A stretch of DNA of 64,000 nt from Klebsiella sp. RIT-PI-d (GCF_001187865.1 NZ_LGIT01000009.1:620001-684000), one strand, 5' to 3'. Shown: positions 41,951 through 52,371, counted from the stretch's first letter. Program-made: numbers and translations. The notes: a model not told the origin generated them from the sequence alone.

Positions 41951-42063
41951 ATATTCCCCCCTCTTGTTGCTTATTTGAACGTTCTGGTCTTTTATTATTG
42001 AGGCAACAAACGAAGCGGCAAAGGACAATGCCGAAATGTAAATCTGAAGGGGACAGGAACCTG

Positions 42064-42603
42064 ATGCGTATTAAACCTGACGATAACTGGCGCTGGTATT
42101 TCGATGATGAGCACGATCGCATGATGCTCGACTTAGCGAACGGTATGCTTTTTCGTTCTCGCTTTTCCCGACGGATGCTTACGCCAGATGCTTTCGAATC
42201 CTCCGGCTTTTGTGTTGATGATGCTGCACTGTATTTTTCATTCGAAGAGAAATGTCGCGATCTCCACCTCACCAAAGAGCACCGGGCTGAACTGGTACTT
42301 AACGCTCTGGTCGCCATTCGTTTCCTGAAACCGCAAATGCCGAAGAGCTGGCACTTTACCTCCCATTCCTCACGCTGGACGCCAGCCATGGGCGATGCCG
42401 CCTGCGTATGGCTTAGCGACTCGCGAGAGCAGGTAAATTTACTGGTGGTTGAAGCTGGCGATAACGCTGCGCTGTGCCTGGTTGCTCAACCCGGCGTAAT
42501 GATTGCCGGGCGCGCCATGCAGCTGGGAGACGCCATTAAAGTTATGAACGACAGACTCCGCCAAATCGACTGCGTGGCCAGCTATCTGGAGCACGCCGTT
42601 TAA
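42064..42603 (+). CDS. zapC: Cell division protein ZapC
   Basis: ZapC binds FtsZ and stabilises Z-ring bundles at midcell. The 179-residue product is one short of E. coli. The N-terminal half ([34 protein letters not shown]) is strongly conserved; the C-terminal end is more divergent. ATG 42064 follows gacaggaac. Its stop overlaps the opposing ycbX stop by 4 nt. Confidence 0.95.
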   Translation: MRIKPDDNWRWYFDDEHDRMMLDLANGMLFRSRFSRRMLTPDAFESSGFCVDDAALYFSFEEKCRDLHLTKEHRAELVLNALVAIRFLKPQMPKSWHFTSHSSRWTPAMGDAACVWLSDSREQVNLLVVEAGDNAALCLVAQPGVMIAGRAMQLGDAIKVMNDRLRQIDCVASYLEHAV

Positions 42604-43706
42604 TTTTTCAGGCGGATTGACGTTTTAGGCACGCAGCTGCAGCACAGGATGGTTCCGTCCTGCGCGACGGCCCCTTTCCGTAATTCGTTCACTTCTCCCT
42701 CTACCAGCTGAATACGACAGCGCCCGCACAGCCCGGCGCGACATGAGTAAGGGATGCGAATCCCCTGTTGTTCAAGCTGCTCCAGCAAGATTTGCTGATT
42801 ATTGCCGCTAAACGTTTGCCCCTGCCAGTCAATCGCTACCGTCGCATCAGCCTGCTGTTGAGGCGTGATATTTTCGTACGCCTCGCCTGCACCATAGGAT
42901 CTGGCAGGACCGGTGGCAAGAACGGTTATTTCATCACCTGCGCGGATGACTCCGCTATTACGGGCAATCAAATTTTGTCCAAAGTCGACGTCGCCATTGT
43001 CTGCGGTACGAAACGTTTGTAATGTTGCCAGCGGCTCGCCGGAAGGGTGTTTGTGACCGCGTTCCGGGCTGACCGTGGTCAGCACACAGCGACTACAGGG
43101 CTTGACGATATCGAAAACCACGTCGCCAATACGAATGGTTTTCCAGGTATCTTCTTCCCACGGTTGAGTTCCCGCCACCACCAGGTTAGGGCGAAATTGC
43201 TCCATTTTTACTCCGGCGCGGCAGCGGCTCTGAACATCACGTAGCGAGGCTTCGCTGGTCAGCAGGAACGGAAAGCCGTCGGCAAAGGAAAGCGGCACAT
43301 CGTCAAAGCGCGCTACGCGCCGCGTTGGTTGCGCGCCTGTCCAGCGTAACTGCACATCGCGGCCAAAGAACGTCGAAAGCCAGCGGTTAATTTCCCCGGG
43401 AGCGACGAGTGCGGTAAAATGATTTCCCCATACTTCAGTTGGTTGGCCCTGCGTCGAAAAATCAGCGAAGCGAACCTGGGCGCTACTGCCGTCTGGTGCG
43501 GTAAGATGAAGCCCGTCATGCAGGGGCGCAGGAGTGAAGCGAACCATTTGTGGAAATTGACGGGCAGTAATGAAGGTGCCATCAGGCTCAGCGATCATAA
43601 AGTTTCGGTCAAATGCCATGCCGCTGATATCCGCAAAGGCATGTGTCAGGCCAATACCACGCATGGATTTAACCGGATGAATGAAAAGTCTGGATAACGT
43701 GGCCAC
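42600..43706 (-). CDS. ycbX: MOSC-domain protein YcbX with [2Fe-2S] domain (hydroxylamine/N-hydroxylated base detoxification)
   Basis: E. coli YcbX, a molybdenum-cofactor protein, reduces N-hydroxylated base analogues such as 6-hydroxylaminopurine, with CysJ as electron source. The 368-residue product has an N-terminal MOSC_N barrel ([17 protein letters not shown]), a MOSC domain with the conserved Cys in [12 protein letters not shown], and a C-terminal ferredoxin domain with cluster cysteines in [10 protein letters not shown] and ILCCSC. I use a GTG start at 43706 (V-ATLSRLF), which aligns with the E. coli start; an ATG 12 codons upstream is possible. It converges on zapC. Confidence 0.94.
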   Translation of the reverse strand: MATLSRLFIHPVKSMRGIGLTHAFADISGMAFDRNFMIAEPDGTFITARQFPQMVRFTPAPLHDGLHLTAPDGSSAQVRFADFSTQGQPTEVWGNHFTALVAPGEINRWLSTFFGRDVQLRWTGAQPTRRVARFDDVPLSFADGFPFLLTSEASLRDVQSRCRAGVKMEQFRPNLVVAGTQPWEEDTWKTIRIGDVVFDIVKPCSRCVLTTVSPERGHKHPSGEPLATLQTFRTADNGDVDFGQNLIARNSGVIRAGDEITVLATGPARSYGAGEAYENITPQQQADATVAIDWQGQTFSGNNQQILLEQLEQQGIRIPYSCRAGLCGRCRIQLVEGEVNELRKGAVAQDGTILCCSCVPKTSIRLKN

Positions 43707-43807
43707 AACCTGTCCCTTAAATACATGAAAATAAGCCCTCAACTTTATGACATAGCGTTGAGATTGGCTATAATGCGCAGCAATTTTATTAGAGTAAAAG
43801 TGACGAT

Positions 43808-45916
43808 ATGAATTCTCTGTTTGCCAGTACGGCCCGTGGGCTGGAAGAGCTGTTAAAAACTGAACTCGAAGGACTTGGTGCGGTAAATTGCCAGGTGGTT
43901 CAGGGTGGTGTCCACTTTGAGGGGGACGCGCGGCTCTTATATCAAAGCCTGATGTGGAGTCGTCTGGCGTCGCGCATCATGATGCCGCTCGGAGAATGCA
44001 GCGTTTACAGCGATCTCGACCTCTATCTTGGCGTACAAACCATTCCGTGGACCGAAATGTTCAACCCGGATGCCACTTTCGCGGTTCATTTTAGCGGGCT
44101 TAATGACAGTATCCGTAACAGCCAGTACGGGGCGCTGAAAGTGAAAGATGCCATCGTTGATGCCTTCACGCGCAAAAATTTGCCGCGCCCAAACGTCGAC
44201 CGTGAATTACCGGATTTGCGCATCAACGTCTGGCTGAATAAAGAAACGGCCCATATTTCTCTCGATCTAAGCGGAGAAGGTCTGCACTTGCGCGGCTATC
44301 GCGATCGTACCGGCATTGCGCCAATTAAAGAAAACCTCGCGGCGGCTATCGTTATGCGCTCAGGCTGGCAGCCGGGAACACCACTGCTGGACCCGATGTG
44401 CGGCTCCGGCACCTTATTAATCGAAGCGGCGATGCTGGCAACCGATCGTGCACCGGGACTGCATCGCGGACACTGGGGCTTTGGCGGCTGGGCACAGCAT
44501 GATGATGCGTTATGGCAAGAGGTCAAAGCCGAGGCGCAAACCCGCGCTCGTCAGGGGCTTGCCGATTATGGTTCACAATTTTATGGCTCGGACGTTGATG
44601 GCCGGGTGATCGAGCGAGCGCGCAGCAACGCCCGTCGCGCAGGGGTAGGCGAACTGATCTCCTTTGACGTAAAAGATGTCGCCCAGCTCACTAATCCGCT
44701 GCCAAAAGGGCCTTACGGCACGGTGATCAGCAACCCGCCTTACGGCGAGCGTCTGGAAAGCGAACCGGCACTCATTGCGCTGCACAGCCTGCTGGGTCGC
44801 TGCATGAAAAACCAGTTTGGCGGCTGGAACCTGTCTATGTTCAGCGCTTCCCCGGATCTGCTTAACTGTCTACAACTGCGCGCTGACCGTCAGTTCAAAG
44901 CCAAAAACGGCCCGCTGGACTGCGTGCAGAAAAATTATCACCTTGCCGAAACAACGAGTGACAGCAAACCGGCGACGGTGGCAGAAGATTATGCTAACCG
45001 CCTGCGTAAAAACGTCAAGAAACTGGAGAAGTGGGCGCGTCAGGAAGGGATTGAATGCTATCGCCTGTATGATGCCGATCTGCCGGAATATAACGTGGCG
45101 GTCGATCGCTACGGCGAGTGGATCGTCATTCAGGAGTATGCGGCACCGAAAACCATCGATGAACATAAAGCGCGTCAGCGTCTGTTTGATATTATCGCGG
45201 CGACCCTCTCGGTGCTGGAGATGGCTCCGAACAAGCTGGTCCTTAAAACCCGTGAGCGGCAGAAGGGCAAAAATCAGTATCAAAAACTGAGCGAGAAGGG
45301 TGATTTCATTGAGGTTGGTGAATACAACGCCCGGCTTTGGGTCAACCTCACCGATTATCTTGATACCGGCCTGTTCCTCGATCACCGTATTGCCCGCCGG
45401 ATGCTGGGTCAGATGAGTAAGGGTAAAGATTTCCTGAACCTGTTCTCCTATACCGGCAGCGCCAGCGTTCACGCAGGTCTTGGCGGCGCACGCTCGACCA
45501 CAACGGTTGATATGTCACGTACCTATCTCGAATGGGCCGAGCGGAATCTGCGACTAAACGGCCTGACCGGACGTCAGCATCGTCTGATGCAGGCCGATGT
45601 ACTGGGATGGCTGGCCGAAACTGACGAGCAATTTGATCTGATCTTTATCGATCCGCCTACCTTCTCCAACTCTAAACGAATGGAAGAAACGTTTGATGTG
45701 CAGCGCGATCATCTGCGTCTGATGCGCGATCTTAAACGCCTGCTGCGCAAAGGCGGCACGATCATGTTCTCCAACAACAAGCGCGGTTTCCGCATGGATA
45801 ACGACGGACTGGCTGAACTGGGGCTGAAAGCACACGAGATCACCCAAAAAACGCTGTCGCAGGATTTTGCCCGCAACCGTCAGATACATAACTGCTGGCT
45901 GATCACTGCAGCCTGA
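43808..45916 (+). CDS. rlmL: Bifunctional 23S rRNA methyltransferase RlmKL (m2G2445, m7G2069)
   Basis: A fusion of two methyltransferases that modify 23S rRNA at G2445 and G2069. The 702-residue product is the E. coli length. An N-terminal THUMP domain (about 45-155) precedes the RlmL half with DPMCGSGT (195-202) and catalytic NPPYGERL (309-316). The RlmK half follows with [15 protein letters not shown] and [15 protein letters not shown]. It is 12 bp upstream of uup, probably one transcript. Confidence 0.97.
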   Translation: MNSLFASTARGLEELLKTELEGLGAVNCQVVQGGVHFEGDARLLYQSLMWSRLASRIMMPLGECSVYSDLDLYLGVQTIPWTEMFNPDATFAVHFSGLNDSIRNSQYGALKVKDAIVDAFTRKNLPRPNVDRELPDLRINVWLNKETAHISLDLSGEGLHLRGYRDRTGIAPIKENLAAAIVMRSGWQPGTPLLDPMCGSGTLLIEAAMLATDRAPGLHRGHWGFGGWAQHDDALWQEVKAEAQTRARQGLADYGSQFYGSDVDGRVIERARSNARRAGVGELISFDVKDVAQLTNPLPKGPYGTVISNPPYGERLESEPALIALHSLLGRCMKNQFGGWNLSMFSASPDLLNCLQLRADRQFKAKNGPLDCVQKNYHLAETTSDSKPATVAEDYANRLRKNVKKLEKWARQEGIECYRLYDADLPEYNVAVDRYGEWIVIQEYAAPKTIDEHKARQRLFDIIAATLSVLEMAPNKLVLKTRERQKGKNQYQKLSEKGDFIEVGEYNARLWVNLTDYLDTGLFLDHRIARRMLGQMSKGKDFLNLFSYTGSASVHAGLGGARSTTTVDMSRTYLEWAERNLRLNGLTGRQHRLMQADVLGWLAETDEQFDLIFIDPPTFSNSKRMEETFDVQRDHLRLMRDLKRLLRKGGTIMFSNNKRGFRMDNDGLAELGLKAHEITQKTLSQDFARNRQIHNCWLITAA

Positions 45917-45928
45917 AAGGAAAAATAA

Positions 45929-47836
45929 ATGTCATTAATCAGTATGCACGGTGCATGGCTGTCATTTAGCGACTCGCCGCTGCTGGATAACGCAGAACTG
46001 CATATCGAAGATAACGAACGCGTTTGTCTGGTAGGCCGTAACGGCGCCGGCAAGTCGACGCTCATGAAAATTCTTAATCGTGAACAGGGGCTGGACGACG
46101 GTCGCATTGTCTATGAACAGGATCTGATCATCGCTCGCCTGCAGCAGGATCCCCCGCGCAACGTACAAGGCAGCGTGTACGATTTCGTTTCTGAAGGTAT
46201 CGAAGAGCAGGCGGTTTATCTTAAGCGCTATCATGATATTTCTCATCTGGTGATGACCGATCCGAGCGATAAGAACCTGCAAGAGCTGGCAAAAGTGCAG
46301 GATCTGCTGGATCATCACGGGTTGTGGCAGCTGGAAAATCGTATTAATGAGGTGCTGGCTCAGTTAGGACTGGAGGCTGATACCGAGCTGGCTTCTCTTT
46401 CCGGCGGCTGGCTGCGTAAAGCCGCTTTAGGTCGGGCGCTGGTCAGCGGGCCGCGCGTTCTGCTGCTTGACGAGCCGACTAACCACCTGGATATCGAAAC
46501 TATCGACTGGCTGGAAGGATTCCTCAAAACGTTTAACGGTACGATTATCTTTATTTCGCACGACCGTTCATTTATTCGCAATATGGCGACCCGTATTGTC
46601 GATTTGGACCGTGGCAAGCTGGTGACGTATCCGGGCAACTACGATCAGTACCTGCTGGAAAAAGAAGAAGCGCTGCGCGTTGAAGAGTTACAGAATGCGG
46701 AGTTTGACCGCAAGCTGGCGCTGGAAGAGGTATGGATCCGTCAGGGCATTAAAGCGCGTCGTACGCGTAATGAAGGCCGCGTACGCGCCCTTAAAGCCAT
46801 GCGCAACGAGCGCAGCGCGCGTCGTGAAGTGATGGGCAGCGCGAAGATGCAGGTTGAAGAGGCCACCCGCTCAGGGAAAATCGTCTTCGAAATTGAGAAT
46901 GCAAACTACCAGGTTGATGGCAAAGTGCTGGTACGGGATTTCTCCTCCCAGGTACAGCGCAGCGACAAAATTGCCTTAATTGGTCCTAACGGCTGTGGTA
47001 AAACCACGCTGTTAAAACTGATGCTCGGTCAGCTTAAGGCCGACAGCGGGCGGGTACACGTCGGCACTAAACTCGAAGTTGCCTACTTTGACCAGCATCG
47101 TGCAGAGCTGGATCCTGATAAAACGGTAATGGACAATCTGGCAGAAGGTAAACAGGAGGTCATGGTCAACGGTAAGCCGCGCCACGTTCTCGGCTATCTG
47201 CAGGACTTCCTGTTCCATCCGAAGCGGGCGATGACGCCGGTGCGGGCCCTGTCCGGCGGTGAACGTAACCGTCTGCTGCTGGCACGGTTGTTCCTCAAGC
47301 CAAGTAATTTATTGATCCTCGACGAACCGACCAACGACCTTGATGTCGAAACGCTGGAGCTGCTGGAAGAGTTGATCGACGGTTATCAGGGCACCGTATT
47401 ACTGGTAAGTCACGATCGTCAGTTTGTTGATAACACCGTCACAGAATGCTGGATCTTCGAAGGTAACGGCAAGATTGGCTGTTACGTCGGCGGATATCAC
47501 GATGCGCGCGGGCAGCAGGCGCAATCTCAGGCGCAAAAAGGGGTTGCCAGCAATAAAACGCCGGAACCCGTCGCGGCAAAAGCGGAAAATGTTAAGCGCA
47601 GTGGCGGTAAATTAAGCTATAACCTACAGCGTGAACTTGAACAGCTACCGCAGAAGCTGGAAACGCTGGAGAGCAATCTTGAATCACTTCAGGCGCAGGT
47701 TGCTGACGCCACGTTCTTCAACCAGCCGCACGATCGCACGCAGAAAGTGCTGGCCGACATGGCCGCAGCTGAGCTGGCTCTCGAAGAAGCATTTGAGCGT
47801 TGGGAATATCTGGAAGCGCTCAAAAACGGCGCATAA
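45929..47836 (+). CDS. uup: ABC-F family ATPase Uup
   Basis: Uup is a ribosome-linked ABC-F protein that limits precise excision of transposons and affects ribosome function. The 635-residue product is the E. coli length. The first ATPase has Walker A GRNGAGKST (36-44), LSGGW and LLLDEPTNHLD. A charged linker with EEVWIRQGIKARRTRNEGRVR follows. The second has GPNGCGKTT, LSGGE and LILDEPTNDLD. A basic coiled-coil DNA-binding tail (about 560-635) ends the protein. pqiA begins 14 bp after it. Confidence 0.97.
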   Translation: MSLISMHGAWLSFSDSPLLDNAELHIEDNERVCLVGRNGAGKSTLMKILNREQGLDDGRIVYEQDLIIARLQQDPPRNVQGSVYDFVSEGIEEQAVYLKRYHDISHLVMTDPSDKNLQELAKVQDLLDHHGLWQLENRINEVLAQLGLEADTELASLSGGWLRKAALGRALVSGPRVLLLDEPTNHLDIETIDWLEGFLKTFNGTIIFISHDRSFIRNMATRIVDLDRGKLVTYPGNYDQYLLEKEEALRVEELQNAEFDRKLALEEVWIRQGIKARRTRNEGRVRALKAMRNERSARREVMGSAKMQVEEATRSGKIVFEIENANYQVDGKVLVRDFSSQVQRSDKIALIGPNGCGKTTLLKLMLGQLKADSGRVHVGTKLEVAYFDQHRAELDPDKTVMDNLAEGKQEVMVNGKPRHVLGYLQDFLFHPKRAMTPVRALSGGERNRLLLARLFLKPSNLLILDEPTNDLDVETLELLEELIDGYQGTVLLVSHDRQFVDNTVTECWIFEGNGKIGCYVGGYHDARGQQAQSQAQKGVASNKTPEPVAAKAENVKRSGGKLSYNLQRELEQLPQKLETLESNLESLQAQVADATFFNQPHDRTQKVLADMAAAELALEEAFERWEYLEALKNGA

Positions 47837-47850
47837 CCCGAGGAGCGTGT

Positions 47851-49107
47851 ATGTGTGATAGCCATCATGCTGCGCGACATATTTTGTGTCCGCAGTGTGA
47901 TTTGCTGGTGGCCCTACCGCCGCTGGCGCACGGTCATAAAGCGACGTGCCCACGTTGCGATACGACCCTGACGACTGAATGGTTTGCGCCGCGACAGCGC
48001 CCGACAGCCTATGCGCTGGTGGCGCTGTTTATGCTCTTGCTGTCAAACTTGTTCCCTTTCGTCAATATGAACGTGGCGGGTGTCAAAAGTGAAGTGACGC
48101 TGCTGGCGATCCCACGCGTCATGTTCGCTGAAAATTACGCCAGTCTGGGCACCTTTTTTATCGTCTTCGTCCAGCTGGTCCCGGCGTTTTGCCTGTTCAC
48201 TATCCTCCTGCTGGTCAATCGGGCAGACATTCCGGAAACCCTCAGGCGCATGCTGGCCCGGGTGCTGTTTCAGCTTAAAAACTGGGGGATGGCGGAAATT
48301 TTTCTCGCCGGCGTTCTGGTGAGCTTTGTTAAACTGATGGCCTACGGCGATATTGGCGTGGGCAGCAGTTTTATTCCGTGGTGCCTGTTTTGTATTGTGC
48401 AACTGCGGGCTTTTCAGTGCGTAGATCGCCGCTGGCTATGGGATGATATCGAACCCATGCCGTCGGTAGCACAGCCTTTGCAGCCGGGCACTACGGGAAT
48501 ACGTCAGGGCCTGCGCTCGTGTACCTGCTGCACGGCGATTTTGCCTGCCGACCAAAAAGTGTGTCCGCGTTGCCACTCTCATGGGCACGTACGGCGTAAA
48601 AATAGTCTGCAATGGACGATGGCGCTTCTGGTTACCTCGATTCTGCTCTATCTGCCGGCCAATATCCTGCCGATTATGATAACCGATCTGCTGGGCGATA
48701 AAATGCCTTCGACCATTCTCGCCGGCGTGGTCCTGCTGTGGAGTGAAGGCTCGTATCCGGTAGCGGGGGTCATTTTTATAGCCAGTATTATGGTACCGAC
48801 GTTAAAGATGATTGCTATTGCCTGGCTCTGCTGGGATGCCAAAGGCCACGGTCAGCGCGATCGTGAAAGAATGCACCTGATTTACGAAGTGGTAGAGTTC
48901 GTTGGCCGCTGGTCGATGATTGATGTATTTGTTATCGCGGTCCTCTCTGCGCTGGTGCGCATGGGGGGACTTATGAATATTTATCCTGCTATGGGCGCGC
49001 TCATGTTTGCGCTGGTGGTGATAATGACCATGTTCTCGGCAATGATCTTCGATCCGCGTTTATCCTGGGATCGCGAGCCGGAAAGCAGCCATGAGGAATC
49101 GTTATAA
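47851..49107 (+). CDS. pqiA: Paraquat-inducible membrane protein PqiA
   Basis: PqiA is the inner-membrane part of the PqiABC lipid transport system, which spans the envelope and is induced by superoxide through SoxRS. The 418-residue product has two zinc-ribbon-like cysteine sets, near residues 12-40 (CPQC, CPRC) and 215-250 (CTCC, CPRC). Each is followed by about four transmembrane helices with repeated motifs (YALVALFMLLLSNLFPFVN and MALLVTSILLYLPANILPI). ATG 47851 follows GAGGAG. pqiB starts one base after its stop. Confidence 0.96.
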   Translation: MCDSHHAARHILCPQCDLLVALPPLAHGHKATCPRCDTTLTTEWFAPRQRPTAYALVALFMLLLSNLFPFVNMNVAGVKSEVTLLAIPRVMFAENYASLGTFFIVFVQLVPAFCLFTILLLVNRADIPETLRRMLARVLFQLKNWGMAEIFLAGVLVSFVKLMAYGDIGVGSSFIPWCLFCIVQLRAFQCVDRRWLWDDIEPMPSVAQPLQPGTTGIRQGLRSCTCCTAILPADQKVCPRCHSHGHVRRKNSLQWTMALLVTSILLYLPANILPIMITDLLGDKMPSTILAGVVLLWSEGSYPVAGVIFIASIMVPTLKMIAIAWLCWDAKGHGQRDRERMHLIYEVVEFVGRWSMIDVFVIAVLSALVRMGGLMNIYPAMGALMFALVVIMTMFSAMIFDPRLSWDREPESSHEESL

Positions 49108-49108
49108 C

Positions 49109-50749
49109 ATGGAAACGAAAAAGGGCGAGGCCCAGGTTACAAAGGTGAAGAACTGGTCCCCGGTGTGGATATTTCCTATCGTCACCGCGCTGATTGGCGC
49201 ATGGATCCTGTTTTATCATTACAGCCATCAGGGGCCGGTCGTCACGCTCATCACCACCAACGCTGAGGGTATTGAAGGCGGTAAAACCACCATTAAAAGC
49301 CGCAGCGTGAACGTTGGCGTGGTTGAAAGCGCTATCCTTACTGACGATCTCACGCATGTTGAGGTTAAGGCTCGTCTTAATGCCGGCATGGAAAAACTGC
49401 TGCATGAGGACTCCGTATTCTGGGTGGTGAAACCGCAGGTCGACAGGGAAGGCATCAGCGGCCTTGGAACGCTGCTTTCTGGCGCGTATATTGAGCTACA
49501 GCCGGGCAAAAAAGGCACTGAGCCCGAGCGCTATGAATTGCTTGATTCTCCTCCACTTGCGCCGCCGGATGCCAAAGGCATTCGCGTGATCCTCGACAGT
49601 AAAAAAGCCGGCCAGCTCAGTCCCGGCGATCCGGTTCTGTTCCGCGGTTATCGGGTTGGATCGGTTGAGACCAGCACTTTCGATCCGCAAAAGCGCGCTA
49701 TCAGCTATCAACTGTTTATCAATGCGCCGAATGACCGCCTGGTCACCAGTAATGTGCGCTTCTGGAAAGACAGTGGGATCGCCGTCGATCTCAACTCATC
49801 AGGTATGCGCGTCGAAATGGGGTCGCTGACGACGCTGTTTAGCGGCGGCGTAAGTTTTGACGTCCCTGACGGACTGGATCTGGGCCAGCCGGTAGCGGAA
49901 AAAAGTGAATTTAATCTGTATGACAGCCAGAAAAATATTCAGGAATCTTTGTATACCGATCACATCGACTACCTGATGTTCTTTAAAGACTCAATCCGTG
50001 GCCTGCAACCCGGCGCGCCGGTTGAATTCCGCGGTATTCGTCTGGGAACCGTGGGTGAGGTGCCATTCTTTGTTCCGGGTCTGCGTCAGGCACTGAATAC
50101 CGATTACCGTATTCCGGTCCTGATCCGCATCGAACCTGAACGTCTGGCTAAGCAATTAGGTGAAGATCCGAATGTTGCAGGACATCTGGAAGATCTGCTG
50201 AAACGCGGTCTGCGTGGCTCGCTTAAAACCGGTAACCTGGTGACCGGTGCGCTGTACGTGGATATGGATTTTTATCCAAAAGCCACGCCGGTAACGGGCA
50301 TACGTGAATTCGGCGGCTTTAAGGTTATCCCAACCGAAAGCGGTGGACTGGCGCAGATCCAGCAGCGTCTGATGGATACCCTGGATAAGATTAATAACCT
50401 GCCGCTTAACCCAATGCTTCAGCAGGCCACCAATACGCTGACGGAAAGCCAGCAGACGCTGCGCCGCCTGCAAACGACGCTGGATAATCTCAACAAGCTG
50501 ACCGCCAGCCAGTCAGCTCAGGAGCTTCCGGCGGATATGCAGAAAACGCTGCGTGAGCTGAATCGAAGTATGCAGGGCTTCCAGCCAGGCTCTGCAGCCT
50601 ATAACAAAATGGTCGGCGACATGCAGCGTCTGGATCAGGTATTACGTGAGCTGCAACCAGTACTGAAAACGCTGAACGATAAAAGCAATGCGCTGGTCTT
50701 TGAAGCGAAAAGCAAAAAAGATCCTGAGCCGAAGAGGGCAAAACAATGA
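49109..50749 (+). CDS. pqiB: MCE-domain protein PqiB
   Basis: PqiB forms a hexameric syringe-like periplasmic tube with three stacked MCE rings for lipid passage between membranes. The 546-residue product matches E. coli. One N-terminal membrane helix (about residues 20-40) is followed by three MCE domains (about 45-140, 160-260 and 285-400, each with a GxVxxV-type core) and a C-terminal coiled-coil needle (about 420-520). ATG 49109 gives the conserved length; an ATG six codons earlier is possible. It overlaps pqiC by 4 nt. Confidence 0.96.
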   Translation: METKKGEAQVTKVKNWSPVWIFPIVTALIGAWILFYHYSHQGPVVTLITTNAEGIEGGKTTIKSRSVNVGVVESAILTDDLTHVEVKARLNAGMEKLLHEDSVFWVVKPQVDREGISGLGTLLSGAYIELQPGKKGTEPERYELLDSPPLAPPDAKGIRVILDSKKAGQLSPGDPVLFRGYRVGSVETSTFDPQKRAISYQLFINAPNDRLVTSNVRFWKDSGIAVDLNSSGMRVEMGSLTTLFSGGVSFDVPDGLDLGQPVAEKSEFNLYDSQKNIQESLYTDHIDYLMFFKDSIRGLQPGAPVEFRGIRLGTVGEVPFFVPGLRQALNTDYRIPVLIRIEPERLAKQLGEDPNVAGHLEDLLKRGLRGSLKTGNLVTGALYVDMDFYPKATPVTGIREFGGFKVIPTESGGLAQIQQRLMDTLDKINNLPLNPMLQQATNTLTESQQTLRRLQTTLDNLNKLTASQSAQELPADMQKTLRELNRSMQGFQPGSAAYNKMVGDMQRLDQVLRELQPVLKTLNDKSNALVFEAKSKKDPEPKRAKQ

Positions 50750-51309
50750 AAAAGTGGCTGATGGTTATGATGGCACTGGCATTAACCGCGTGCAGCAGCA
50801 GTGAAGAGAGCAAAACCTGGTATCAACTGCCCTCATCGCAGCTGTTAACGCAAAGCGTTGCCAGCCAGGGCAACCGGTTATTGTGGGTAGAGCAGGTTAA
50901 CGTACCGGACTACCTCGCCGGAAACGGCGTGGTTTACCAGACTACGGATGTGCAGTACGTGATTGCTAACAGTAATCTGTGGGCCAGCCCGCTGGATCAA
51001 CAACTGCGTACTACGCTGGTAGCAAACCTGAGCAATCAGCTTCCGGGCTGGGTTGTCGCCTCTCAGCCATTGGGCAGTGAGCAGGATACGCTGAACGTGA
51101 CGGTGACTGGCTTCCAGGGACGCTATGATGGTCACGTTATTGTCAGCGGTGAATGGCTGCTCAACCATAAAGATCAGATAATCAAGCGACCGTTCCATAT
51201 TGAACTGGCGCAGCAGAAAGATGGATATGATGAGATGGTGAAAATGCTGGCGAAAGCCTGGGATCAGGAAGCGCTGGCGATTGCCAGCGAGATTAAACGC
51301 TTGCCATAA
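50746..51309 (+). CDS. pqiC: Outer-membrane lipoprotein PqiC
   Basis: PqiC (YmbA) is the outer-membrane end of the PqiABC pathway. The 187-residue product has a lipoprotein signal with lipobox LTAC and lipidated Cys16, followed by SSS rather than Asp at +2, so it should be sorted to the outer membrane. The rest is a DUF330/ABC-type transport auxiliary domain. ATGA overlap with pqiB; operon end with terminator. Confidence 0.95.
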   Translation: MKKWLMVMMALALTACSSSEESKTWYQLPSSQLLTQSVASQGNRLLWVEQVNVPDYLAGNGVVYQTTDVQYVIANSNLWASPLDQQLRTTLVANLSNQLPGWVVASQPLGSEQDTLNVTVTGFQGRYDGHVIVSGEWLLNHKDQIIKRPFHIELAQQKDGYDEMVKMLAKAWDQEALAIASEIKRLP

Positions 51310-51330
51310 GTAAAATTAATCATCATAAAG

Positions 51331-51364
51331 CCGTATCGTGCACGCTGGCGATACGGTTTTTTTT
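51331..51364 (+). terminator. Rho-independent terminator after pqiABC
   Basis: CCGTATCG/CGATACGG (51331-51338 and 51349-51356) with a 10-nt loop, then an eight-base T run. Confidence 0.92.
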
Positions 51365-51399
51365 GTTTTTATCATCAGGCCGTTACCCGCGATGGCTCA

Positions 51400-51459
51400 C
51401 AAATTTCATACAAATGAAACTCTGCTTACTTCACAATTATGACATCGGTATGAAATTTG
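51400..51459. repeat. Perfect 12-bp inverted repeat upstream of the rmf promoter
   Basis: CAAATTTCATAC (51400-51411) and GTATGAAATTTG (51448-51459) are exact reverse complements separated by 36 bp. The right arm ends 4 bp before the predicted rmf -35. The arms are too far apart for one dimer on adjacent turns, but looping or two bound dimers are possible. I know of no named site with this sequence. Confidence 0.7.
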
Positions 51460-51463
51460 CGCA

Positions 51464-51492
51464 TTGACGCTCAGCTTTTTTCGCGGTATTCG
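51464..51492 (+). promoter_or_regulatory. rmf promoter
   Basis: TTGACG (51464-51469), a 17-bp spacer and TATTCG (51487-51492). The predicted start near 51499 gives a leader of about 65 nt. In E. coli rmf is switched on by ppGpp on entry to stationary phase. Confidence 0.6.
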
Positions 51493-51563
51493 TTACCTGT
51501 GGTTGCGCGTTTTGTAATCACTGTTTTCTTTTCCACCAGACCAAACGATGAGGGAAACGAGGC

Positions 51564-51734
51564 ATGAAGAGACAAAAACGAGATCGCCTGGAACGGGCAC
51601 ATCAAAGAGGGTATCAGGCAGGTATTGCCGGACGCTCAAAAGAACTTTGCCCCTATCAGGCGCTGAATCAGAGATCGTACTGGCTTGGAGGCTGGCGAGA
51701 GGCCATGGAGGACAGGGCCGTAATGGCAGCCTGA
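51564..51734 (+). CDS. rmf: Ribosome modulation factor
   Basis: RMF binds 70S ribosomes in stationary phase and pairs them into inactive 100S dimers. The short product has 56 residues (55 in E. coli). It begins MKRQKRDRLERAHQRGYQAG and continues IAGRSKELCPY and WLGGWREAMEDRAVMAA. Highly basic. One residue is added at the C-terminus (AA for A). Single gene, followed by a hairpin shared with the converging fabA. Confidence 0.97.
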   Translation: MKRQKRDRLERAHQRGYQAGIAGRSKELCPYQALNQRSYWLGGWREAMEDRAVMAA

Positions 51735-51752
51735 TTCTGTCTCTTTAGAAGA

Positions 51753-51777
51753 GAAACCTCCGCCGCGCGGAGGTTTC
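51753..51777. terminator. Hairpin between converging rmf and fabA
   Basis: Perfect 10-bp stem GAAACCTCCG/CGGAGGTTTC with a 5-nt loop. T runs on both sides are weak, so termination may be partial in either direction. Confidence 0.7.
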
Positions 51778-51790
51778 GCCTGACAACATG

Positions 51791-52309
51791 TTAGAAAGCA
51801 GTCGTATCCTGGAACAGGCCCACTTTCAGATCTTTTGCCTCATAAATCAGATGCCCGTCAACCAGCACTTCACCATCTGCCAGACCCATTACCAGACGAC
51901 GGTTAATGACACGTTTGAAGTGAATACGGTAGGTAACTTTTTTCGCAGTAGGCAGGATCTGACCGGTAAATTTCACTTCGCCCACACCCAGCGCGCGGCC
52001 TTTACCTTCACCGCCGAGCCAGCCGAGATAGAACCCTACCAGCTGCCACATTGCGTCGAGACCCAGGCATCCTGGCATCACCGGATCGCCAATAAAGTGA
52101 CAGCCGAAGAACCACAGATCCGGATTGATATCCAGCTCTGCTTCCACATAGCCTTTGTGATAGTGGCCACCTTTTTCTGTCATTTTTACGACACGGTCCA
52201 TCATCAGCATTTGAGGTGCAGGTAACTGCGGGCCTTTAGCGCCAAATAGTTCACCGCGACCAGAGGCCAGGAGGTCTTCTTTAGTATAGGATTCGCGTTT
52301 ATCTACCAT
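51791..52309 (-). CDS. fabA: 3-hydroxydecanoyl-ACP dehydratase/isomerase
   Basis: FabA dehydrates 3-hydroxydecanoyl-ACP and isomerises the product to cis-3-decenoyl-ACP, the branch point to unsaturated fatty acids. The 172-residue product is the E. coli length, a single hotdog fold. The active-site pair is His71 ([15 protein letters not shown]) and Asp85 ([10 protein letters not shown]), counted with Met1. Promoter carries FadR and FabR sites just upstream. Confidence 0.98.
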   Translation of the reverse strand: MVDKRESYTKEDLLASGRGELFGAKGPQLPAPQMLMMDRVVKMTEKGGHYHKGYVEAELDINPDLWFFGCHFIGDPVMPGCLGLDAMWQLVGFYLGWLGGEGKGRALGVGEVKFTGQILPTAKKVTYRIHFKRVINRRLVMGLADGEVLVDGHLIYEAKDLKVGLFQDTTAF

Positions 52310-52342
52310 GTTCTCAGTAAGCCTTATTTTAGTGAAGCACGC

Positions 52343-52371
52343 AGGATAGCTAACACGTGTACGCTGAACAA
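52343..52371 (-). promoter_or_regulatory. fabA promoter
   Basis: On the minus strand TTGTTC (52371-52366), a 17-bp spacer and TATCCT (52348-52343) form the promoter, with start near 52336. The FabR operator fills the spacer. Confidence 0.72.
52348..52365 (-). promoter_or_regulatory. FabR operator of fabA
   Basis: AGCGTACACGTGTTAGCT on the minus strand fits the FabR palindrome (AGCGTACA-N-TGTTCGCT type). It lies between the -35 and -10, consistent with repression when unsaturated thioesters are plentiful. Confidence 0.75.

Noticed and set aside
51414-51467. A 17-codon ORF between the arms of the rmf inverted repeat
   Set aside because: No Shine-Dalgarno sequence, and it lies upstream of the predicted rmf transcript start.
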